From Calditrichota bacterium (GTDB taxonomy: Bacteria; Zhuqueibacterota; Zhuqueibacteria; Zhuqueibacterales; Geothermadaptataceae), in assembly GCA_008501765.1 (NCBI GenBank), contig QQUE01000011.1, forward strand, positions 44,924 through 108,923: DNA of 64,000 bases, in the 5' to 3' direction. The position numbers and the translations under genes were made by a program. Below are positions 54,501 to 64,000 of the stretch, one piece after another (the stretch's first letter is position 1; each line of letters starts with the position of its first letter). Below the pieces are notes generated by a model. It ran no database searches and had not been told where the DNA came from. It saw only the letters and a program-made list of their open reading frames with translations.

Positions 54501-55547
54501 GTTGGCAAGCGTCTCGGCGATTTACCCTTTGCCTTAAACGATAGCAGCGGATTAATATTACTCTGGGATGCCAACGGTCAACACATCGACTCAATTCGCT
54601 ATTCGCTGGCAGATCACGCCTCATTTTCAGGAATGACACTCGAGCTGAAAAATGAGAGCGAGCACAATATGGAAAAAAAGGAATGGCACTTGTCCACCAT
54701 TTGGGGTGGCACACCGTCGTTGCCAAATTCCGTCTCTAATTTTTCAGTGCCTGACATTCTGATAAATGAGTTACATATTGCCGATTCCGACAGCCTTCCT
54801 GCCGGACAGTGGATCGAATTGATAAATATTTCTGACACCACGGTCGCACTTCGTGGATGGTCGCTGCAAAACACTGAATTTTCCGCGCGTTTTTTCTTCC
54901 CGGTTACCGAAAAAATTGATGCCGGCGATTTTTTGGTCATCGCTGCCAATCCACTCACATTCTCTGCTGTTCACAACAACGTGAAAACAGGGGATTCCGG
55001 TTTCAGTTTTCAATTACAAAATAATCACGATAATTTGATATTACGCAACCGACACAGTGCTCCGGTAAACACTGTCGTTTACGAAAATGGTGGCAATTGG
55101 CCCGTTTGGGTTCCCGGTCACAGCCTGGAATTAAAGCCAGACTCACTCGACAATTCCCGCGGGAATAGCTGGCAAAACAGCTTTATACCCGGTGGAACGC
55201 CGGGCCGGACAAATTCTTCGCTCACCACAAATTTGAGTGATAATACGATAAATAAACTCCCGGCTGCATTCAAACTTTATCAAAATTTTCCCAATCCTTT
55301 TATGGCATCAACCGCTATCAGATTTGATTTGCCGGAAAAAAGCCACGTAAAAATCCAAGTTTTCAACATCCGGGGACAGTTAATTGATACGGCTATAAAT
55401 TCGGCGTGGCCCGGTGGAGAACATCGTTTTCTTTGGTCTCCGCCAGGCAATTTGAGCGGTATTTCCGGTGTTTATATTCTCCGGATACAGGCCGATGGGC
55501 AGCAGCAGAATAATTTTGCCAGCCTGAAGATGTTATTTCTTAAATAA
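51576..55547 (+). CDS. Secreted CotH/lamin-tail protein with type IX sorting domain
   Basis: 1323 residues. A signal peptide (1-20) leads into a lamin-tail domain (about 21-140; ELVINEAMSNNSA, PDWLELYNASDS). A CHB/FN3-like region follows (about 165-250), then a CotH kinase-like domain (about 330-600; VFLNGEYRGIHNIREKIN, WQWLLFDLDSGFGSY), an InlB-repeat-like segment (about 665-725; PEPGFRFAGWGN), three more lamin-tail domains to about 1190, and a C-terminal sorting domain (1232-1323; FKLYQNFPNPFMASTAIRF, SGVYILRIQADG). CotH proteins phosphorylate surface proteins in spore formers; here the role is unknown. The stop TAA is the first three bases of family A copy 4. Confidence 0.9.
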   Translation: MSLVKLSLCSLLILYSFAHSQELVINEAMSNNSATLFDSENDSPDWLELYNASDSAYQLHGYSISDDLSTPQKWLFPDVQIPPHEYLLIFASGKNCLLKIAVDSLNIPVYEFHTNFRISSAGETLYLFAPDALLLDSLSIPALETDQSFGHWPPKNSQIIFNHATPGLVNTATTGRLSLADPGFLQNSGFYTQAFQLGIMHPEKSATLRITKDGSPPTLSSDSLDASIAIDKTTVIRARAFLDDSIASKIITHTFFIGEETQLPVISLSTDRENFFGWWKGIYIKGPNAEEVVPYYGANFWQDWERPVHIAFFEDDRELAFSLDAGVKIFGNFTRSFDLKSLAVFARRQYGAGSIKYPIFPDKEITAFESILLRNAGNDFKKAYFRDALIHELMKNTEVNRQAYRPAVVFLNGEYRGIHNIREKINEHYLAANYGVHPDSVDLLTNNHEIMQGSDQDYVDLLNYIKYKNMADPVHYAYVAQRMDIENYARYNAVEIYAANSDWPMTNVKYWRLQNQGKWQWLLFDLDSGFGSYSTSHYSANTLRSAIIANSLFPWSTELFKNLIKNQTFNHVLLNQIADYLNSIFLPERVTNKILSLKAGIESEIGRHKYRWYSSARDWYGQINKMIEFAENRPYYVRQQFRDQFGISGDFEITIEHDFPNRGQIKLNSLHLYEFPWQGVYFNDIPIGVTANPEPGFRFAGWGNASVQDSAFVEIKTNKDIVLRPIFESLNLKIADVYFNEIHFTDEAPFESGDWVELYNATDSTLSLSQWRFSDSKDANIFQFADSVSIPAKGYLVLANDQSAFRNVYGPGFHVVGNFEFGLAATGEKIRLIHPSGILVDSLTFGRGNPWPESGERQHFTFELNTNSGDNSLPENWHISGWQLGSPGAANSLKSAPVQPVVISEINFKNSDSINVKDWIELYNPLDTTVLLHNWKIQLENKTDYFALPSQVKIEPDNYLVLCQDTISFARQFPWVGKRLGDLPFALNDSSGLILLWDANGQHIDSIRYSLADHASFSGMTLELKNESEHNMEKKEWHLSTIWGGTPSLPNSVSNFSVPDILINELHIADSDSLPAGQWIELINISDTTVALRGWSLQNTEFSARFFFPVTEKIDAGDFLVIAANPLTFSAVHNNVKTGDSGFSFQLQNNHDNLILRNRHSAPVNTVVYENGGNWPVWVPGHSLELKPDSLDNSRGNSWQNSFIPGGTPGRTNSSLTTNLSDNTINKLPAAFKLYQNFPNPFMASTAIRFDLPEKSHVKIQVFNIRGQLIDTAINSAWPGGEHRFLWSPPGNLSGISGVYILRIQADGQQQNNFASLKMLFLK

Positions 55548-55711
55548 CCTGAGTTCGATATAAGAAGAATTGGGACAAAACGAATTAATTATAGGATATA
55601 GTCCGAAGGCGTCCCGCCGAGGATAACACACGAAACGCTCAGCGAGACGCCTTCGCTCTATTTTAATTATGCTTGGTAAAGAATGTTACAGCTTACATCG
55701 AACTCACATTA
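55545..55711 (+). repeat. Family A palindromic element, copy 4 (167 bp)
   Basis: Starts TAACCTGAGTTCGAT and ends ATCGAACTCACATTA. Its first three bases are the stop codon of the CotH gene. The hairpin loop reads GATAACACACG, as in copy 3. The remaining 55712-55910 contains no gene and holds the glnA leader. Confidence 0.9.
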
Positions 55712-55910
55712 AATAATCCACAGCGCACAATTGATGTGCCCGTTCGAGATTAGCACCAGTTTAGTGCGCGTATCCTCCCGATTTTCTGAAAGTGCAATTC
55801 CCGATAATAAAAGTTGATTTTACCAAAATTTTCCTTAAAATTGCGATGGCTAAATTTACGAGCTTTTCAAGCTCAATTTTATGGTTATTTCTTCTCTTCA
55901 GGAGGTTGGA

Positions 55911-57287
55911 ATGGGATATCAAGACCTTGATATTAAAAACTACGTTGCCGGAACCGAAATAGAATTTATCGATTTGAAAGTCACCGATCTCAACGGGCGA
56001 CTGCACCATTTAACATTGCCCTTTAGTGATAAAACATTGGAAATGCTGATGATCGATGGTGTCGGATTTGACGGCTCCAGTTATGGTTTTCAGAAAGTTG
56101 AGAATAGCGATATGATTATGAAACCGGATCTGAAAACCGCCTTAATCGATCCATTTAGAACGGCGCCAACTCTCAGTTTCTTTACCCGTATTTTCAATAC
56201 GGATACGGAAAACACGCCATACCAATTTGACCTGCGTAATATGGCCGATTCTACTGAAAACTTGCTAAATGAGCACGGGATTGCCGACACCTCAATGTGG
56301 GGACCAGAGTTTGAGTTTTATATTTTTAACGATGCCCAATACAGCTCCGATGCGAAGCATTCCTTTTTCAGAATTGAATCCGACGAGGAATCGATGGGCA
56401 ATGGCTATCATATCGCCAATCCGTTTGACGTGCATGACGATTTTCGTGATGAGGCGACAAAAATATTGGAGAAATCCGGCATTGAGGTCAAATATCACCA
56501 CCACGAAGTTGGCAACCTCGGCCAACAGGAAATCGAACTTTATTTCAGCCCGCTTTTGCAAACTGCGGACAGCATAATATTGGGGAAATACATTTTGCAC
56601 AACCTGGCCAAAGAGCACGGTTTGCGTCTTACTTTTATGCCGAAACCGGTGTATCAGCAAGCCGGTTCCGGCATGCATTTTCATCACTATCTGCTGGATA
56701 AAAATGGCGGCAACGCTTTCTATCAAAAAGGGGAATACGCCAATCTCAATGAGACCGCCATGTTTTATATCGGTGGCGTTTTAAAACATGCGGCAGCACT
56801 TTGTGCATTTACGAATCCATCCACAAATTCCTATAAACGCCTCGTTCCGGGGGTCGAAGCGCCAACAGCTATCAATTTTGGCCAGGGAAACCGGGCTTCC
56901 TGCGTGCGCATCCCGCGATACATCAAAGATCCACAGCTCACTCGTTTTGAATACCGGCCGCCGGATGCCACGGCAAATCCTTACATTGCTTTGAGCGCGA
57001 TTATGCTGGCCGGACTCGATGGAGTTATCAAGAAAATTGACCCGCGGAAAGAGGGCTACGGGCCTTATGAAGCCGATGTTTTCGATCCAAGTATTGAAAT
57101 GAATTATTTGCCGTTTAGCATGACAACAGCCCTTCTGGCCCTGGAAAAGGATCATTCGTTTTTGTTGCGCAATAATATTTTCTCAGCAGCATTTATCGAG
57201 CACTGGATAAAAATCAAAAACAATGAATTTAACCAAATTTCAAACTGGCCAAGCCCGATCGAATATTCGATGTATTTTGATTTGTAA
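55911..57287 (+). CDS. glnA: Glutamine synthetase, type I
   Basis: Makes glutamine from glutamate, ammonia and ATP. 458 residues: DGVGFDGSSYGFQ near the N-terminal barrel, GPEFEFYIF, HHHEVGNLGQQEIEL (metal and glutamate sites), GSGMHFHHYL, NPSTNSYKRLVPG, NFGQGNRASCVRIP and RFEYRPPDATANPY. The Tyr of the adenylylation loop (NLYDLPP type) is not seen, which suggests the GS-I-alpha kind without adenylylation. The ATG at 55911 is fixed by GGAGG five bases upstream; the earlier in-frame ATG precedes that site. Monocistronic with a terminator. Confidence 0.95.
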   Translation: MGYQDLDIKNYVAGTEIEFIDLKVTDLNGRLHHLTLPFSDKTLEMLMIDGVGFDGSSYGFQKVENSDMIMKPDLKTALIDPFRTAPTLSFFTRIFNTDTENTPYQFDLRNMADSTENLLNEHGIADTSMWGPEFEFYIFNDAQYSSDAKHSFFRIESDEESMGNGYHIANPFDVHDDFRDEATKILEKSGIEVKYHHHEVGNLGQQEIELYFSPLLQTADSIILGKYILHNLAKEHGLRLTFMPKPVYQQAGSGMHFHHYLLDKNGGNAFYQKGEYANLNETAMFYIGGVLKHAAALCAFTNPSTNSYKRLVPGVEAPTAINFGQGNRASCVRIPRYIKDPQLTRFEYRPPDATANPYIALSAIMLAGLDGVIKKIDPRKEGYGPYEADVFDPSIEMNYLPFSMTTALLALEKDHSFLLRNNIFSAAFIEHWIKIKNNEFNQISNWPSPIEYSMYFDL

Positions 57288-57288
57288 A

Positions 57289-57341
57289 CAAAAATGTTCG
57301 CCGGGATTGCATTCGTTTTTTAGCGTCCCGGGTGAGCATTT
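57289..57341 (+). terminator. Terminator after glnA
   Basis: An imperfect stem AATGTTCGCCGGGA / TCCCGGGTGAGCATT directly after the stop codon is followed by TTTT. The large loop contains a T run. Confidence 0.65.
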
Positions 57342-57443
57342 TTATAATCTATTCGCTATGGCTAACACGCGTAGAAATCCATTGGCAATAAACTGGCAAT
57401 GTCGAGAATATTTAATCCTGAAATGAGCCGGCTGTTCAGGAAT

Positions 57444-61484
<4,041 letters not shown>

Positions 61485-61641
61485 TTTATGGCCTAAACAA
61501 ATTCATAGTTATCTCATAAAACGACAATAATTAATAATAAGTTGAGGCCAATCCGGAGTATTGCAGAAAAAACAAAAATAGGAGAGAGATGAAGGGTGAA
61601 AATGTGTTAGACTAACCGCCCTGCACAATTGGGTTCAAAGA

Positions 61642-62787
61642 TTAGTAGAGCCAACGGTCTGCAATTTCCGAGTAAATTTCAACGGCTTCTTGTATTCTCG
61701 ATACATAGCAAAACTCATCCGTAGCATGTGCCTGTTCCAACTCACCCGGGCCCAATATAAGAGTTTCGGGAAATCCCATTGCAGGCACGAGAGCGCCGGC
61801 ATCGGTAAAATATGGAGCCGCTTTTGGGGTGATTTGTTTCTGCCAGCGCTTTTCCAAAATTTGAAAAACTTGTTGAATCCAGGAATTATTCGCATCCGCA
61901 GAAACGCTGGGAGTATTTATAAGGGTTGAAATTTGAGCTTCCTTTCCCACTATTTTTTGGACAGCATCAATAATATCTTGATGCGTTTGTCCTTTGACAG
62001 TTCGAATATCGATAGTAAAATTAGCTTTATCGGGGACTGAATTAATATTTAAACCGCCTTGCATAGTTCCGATATTTAACGAAGGCCGCCCCAAAACTGG
62101 ATGCTCATTTTGAAATTTAAAACCGCGTAATTTTTGGATAGCATCACTGGCTTTGTAGATGGCATTGTCACCAAGTTCCGGCATTGATCCGTGTGCAGTC
62201 GTTCCTGAAAATTCAACATTCAGCCATAGACATCCTTTGTGACCAATAAAAGGGTAATTGCTGGTTGGCTCACCAATTATCAACACACCCCCTTGTGGCA
62301 AAATATTTGGCAAGCCAGCAAGATATTCCGCTCCGGCACAACCTTTTTCTTCACCTGCCGTAATAATTAGCGCCAGTTCGCTTTTTCGAGGTCCGCGCCG
62401 GGAATGATGGCACGCAACGGCTACCATTGCAGCTACAGCTGCCTTCATATCAGAACTGCCACGGCCGTATAATTTATCTCCAATTATTTCGCCGGAAAAT
62501 GGATCGGCTTTCCATTTTTTTTGGCCTAATGGAACAGTGTCAATATGGCCGCTGAAACATAGAGGTTTGCCAGGTTCAACTCCCGGAAGCCTGGCAATCA
62601 GGCTCGTCCGGTTTTTCTCAAATTCATAATATTGAACCTGATAGCCCTGCTCATATAAAATCTCACCAATGAAATGAGCACATTTTTTCTCATCGCCGGG
62701 GGGATTTATCGTATTAATTTGCACTAATTTTTTTGATAAAGACAGGACTTCACTTAAATCGGGAACAGTATTTTGTTTGTTTTTCAT
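61642..62787 (-). CDS. M20-family deacylase (ArgE/DapE type)
   Basis: 381 residues of the two-zinc M20 family. Metal and catalytic residues are visible: His81 and Asp83 (SGHIDTVP), Asp113 (GRGSSDMK), Glu146-Glu147 (AGEEKGC), Glu173 (GEPTS), and a C-terminal His in EQAHATDEF. The insert domain for dimerisation (TTAHGSMPELGDNAIYKA) is present. Acetylornithine deacetylase, succinyl-diaminopimelate desuccinylase and related amidases cannot be told apart from sequence. No arginine or lysine genes are next to it. Divergent from the ROK gene. Confidence 0.88.
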   Translation of the reverse strand: MKNKQNTVPDLSEVLSLSKKLVQINTINPPGDEKKCAHFIGEILYEQGYQVQYYEFEKNRTSLIARLPGVEPGKPLCFSGHIDTVPLGQKKWKADPFSGEIIGDKLYGRGSSDMKAAVAAMVAVACHHSRRGPRKSELALIITAGEEKGCAGAEYLAGLPNILPQGGVLIIGEPTSNYPFIGHKGCLWLNVEFSGTTAHGSMPELGDNAIYKASDAIQKLRGFKFQNEHPVLGRPSLNIGTMQGGLNINSVPDKANFTIDIRTVKGQTHQDIIDAVQKIVGKEAQISTLINTPSVSADANNSWIQQVFQILEKRWQKQITPKAAPYFTDAGALVPAMGFPETLILGPGELEQAHATDEFCYVSRIQEAVEIYSEIADRWLY

Positions 62788-62890
62788 TTTGATTCATCTT
62801 TCATAAATTGCATGGCATAATTTATAAATTTGAGTTGCCTTCAAAAAGAGGTTTATTCAATCCGCTAAAATAATTTCACTGGAGACAAAA

Positions 62891-63841
62891 ATGCCGGATT
62901 CACTTATTGGAATCGATGTCGGTGGTACAAAAACAGCCGTCGTTGAAGGAAATTTTAAGGGAGAAATTCTCCAGCGATTTGAAATACCTACAGAGGCGAA
63001 CCGGCCATTCCATGCAACTTTTCCAAAAATAAAGGACTTGATCGATAATATAGCTAAAAAAGCCGTATCGAAAAACCGTGAAATTAAAGCACTCAGCGTG
63101 TCCATTGGCGGACCTTTGCGGATTGATGAAGGTTTCATTATCGATCCACCACATTTACCAGGTTGGCACCAACTGGCGTTAAAACAAATTTTACAAAATA
63201 CATTCCCCGAATGGCCAGTTTATATCGAACATGACGGCAATGCCGGAGCGCTGGCAGAATATTATTTTGGTGCCGGAAAACGTGTTCCCAAACTTGCACA
63301 TCTAATTTTCCTGACATTTGGAACAGGACTTGGTGGCGGATTCATCATTAATGGCAAAATTCTGCACGGTGCCAGCGATACCGCGGGTGAAATTGGTCAT
63401 TGGCGTTTGGCTGAAAATGGACCGGTAGGTTTTGGCAAAGCTGGTTCATGGGAAGGTTTTGCAGCTGGTAAAGGTCTGGTAAACCTGGCTTCCGAATTGT
63501 ATCCCAACCGTTGGAATCAAAGCACACCAATTAGAGAAATTGTTGAGGCGATTTTGCAGAAAAACACGGAAGGGTTGAAATTAGCACAAGTTGCAGGTGA
63601 ATGGATGGGAAAAGGTATCGCGCTCTTAATTGATGCCCTTAATCCGCAAATGATTGTCCTCGGATCTCTGGGAGTTGTTCTTGGGGAAATTATTCTGCAG
63701 CCCATTCGTGATACCTGCGAGAAGGAGTGTTTGCCACAAGCATATCGTGCCTGTGAGATTGTGCCTGCTTCGTTGGGGAAAAAAATTGGGGATGTTGCTT
63801 CCATAATGGCGGCGATATCACAAATTTCAAATCGAGATTGA
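62891..63841 (+). CDS. ROK-family sugar kinase-like protein lacking the zinc motif
   Basis: 316 residues: ATP-binding IGIDVGGTKTA at 6-16, the catalytic-Asp region EHDGNAGALAEYYFGAG, LTFGTGLGGGFIING, and GEIGHWRL. Normal ROK kinases continue with a zinc site CxCGxxGCxE. Here the equivalent is GFGKAGSWEGF, with all cysteines replaced. No helix-turn-helix is present, so it is not a ROK repressor. Substrate unknown; glucose or N-acetyl sugars are usual. A terminator follows. Confidence 0.86.
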   Translation: MPDSLIGIDVGGTKTAVVEGNFKGEILQRFEIPTEANRPFHATFPKIKDLIDNIAKKAVSKNREIKALSVSIGGPLRIDEGFIIDPPHLPGWHQLALKQILQNTFPEWPVYIEHDGNAGALAEYYFGAGKRVPKLAHLIFLTFGTGLGGGFIINGKILHGASDTAGEIGHWRLAENGPVGFGKAGSWEGFAAGKGLVNLASELYPNRWNQSTPIREIVEAILQKNTEGLKLAQVAGEWMGKGIALLIDALNPQMIVLGSLGVVLGEIILQPIRDTCEKECLPQAYRACEIVPASLGKKIGDVASIMAAISQISNRD

Positions 63842-63856
63842 GTCCCTATTAAACGT

Positions 63857-63892
63857 AAAAAGGGCTCTTGTTAATGGCAAGAGCCCTTTTTT
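63857..63892. terminator. Bidirectional terminator between ROK gene and 5S rRNA
   Basis: Stem AAGGGCTCTTG / CAAGAGCCCTT with a 7-base loop, flanked by A and T runs on both sides. It closes the ROK gene on plus and the rRNA operon arriving on minus. Confidence 0.93.
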
Positions 63893-63901
63893 ATAGAGAT
63901 A

Positions 63902-64000
<99 letters not shown>

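Overview
The window looks like chromosomal DNA of a Gram-negative bacterium of the FCB superphylum, most like Calditrichota/KSB1-type lineages. The signs are a secreted protein ending in a type IX secretion sorting domain (FKLYQNFPNPF type), a FadL/OmpP1 outer-membrane channel, several lipoproteins with lipoboxes, System I cytochrome c maturation genes, and a large hybrid histidine kinase with a two-component-regulator propeller. This placement rests on gene content only. No phage, CRISPR array or transposase gene was seen. The intergenic DNA does carry at least five families of small palindromic repeats.

Region by region. 1-8000: the 5' part of an unrecognised secreted protein, acetyl-CoA synthetase (acs), a TraB/GumN protein, and a FadL-type channel followed by an SGNH esterase lipoprotein. 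8000-19600: a fatty-acid oxidation block with a TetR/FadR-type regulator and a clear palindromic operator in its own promoter, thiolase, a FadJ-type bifunctional enzyme with a lysine-rich tail, a VLCAD-like acyl-CoA dehydrogenase, and etfB/etfA split by an inserted and broken four-helix-bundle (IVP) cassette. Inside this block lie a MerR regulator and a 58-residue protein that is a free copy of the regulator's C-terminal domain. 19600-34900: a membrane GAF protein, a Rieske ferredoxin, adenosine deaminase, ccmF, a Cys-type ccmE, RNase Y, glutaryl-CoA dehydrogenase, the methylthiotransferases miaB and mtaB, a YedF/DsrE protein and thioredoxin reductase. 35000-41300: tRNA-Ala, glycerate 2-kinase, a creatininase-family hydrolase, a CgeB-like glycosyltransferase, a Gly-Cys-Leu-Gly tRNA cluster and a DUF1697 protein.

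41300-51200 is a minus-strand hexuronate locus: uxaE, uxaC, lacI, an SDR mannonate oxidoreductase, gnd, a LarA-superfamily (nickel-pincer) epimerase and a PfkB kinase. It has no mannonate dehydratase and no KDPG aldolase. The gene set fits an unusual route: uronate to fructuronate to mannonate, then C2 epimerisation to gluconate, phosphorylation, and oxidative decarboxylation by Gnd to ribulose 5-phosphate. This is inference, and it is the most interesting hypothesis in the window. A perfect 16-bp palindrome at 51171-51186 is a candidate LacI operator; it is separated from uxaE by two inserted repeats.

51500-64000: a CotH/lamin-tail surface protein, glutamine synthetase, the hybrid histidine kinase, an M20 deacylase, a ROK protein without the usual zinc cysteines, and the 3' part of a 5S rRNA gene whose operon enters from the right on the minus strand.

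The most striking non-coding feature is a 167-bp element (family A) with about 20-bp terminal inverted repeats. It occurs four times in the same orientation, with no length change; one copy supplies the stop codon of the CotH gene. A second palindromic family (B, about 87 bp) occurs twice, and a GTCAT...ATGAC-bounded family (C) occurs three times.
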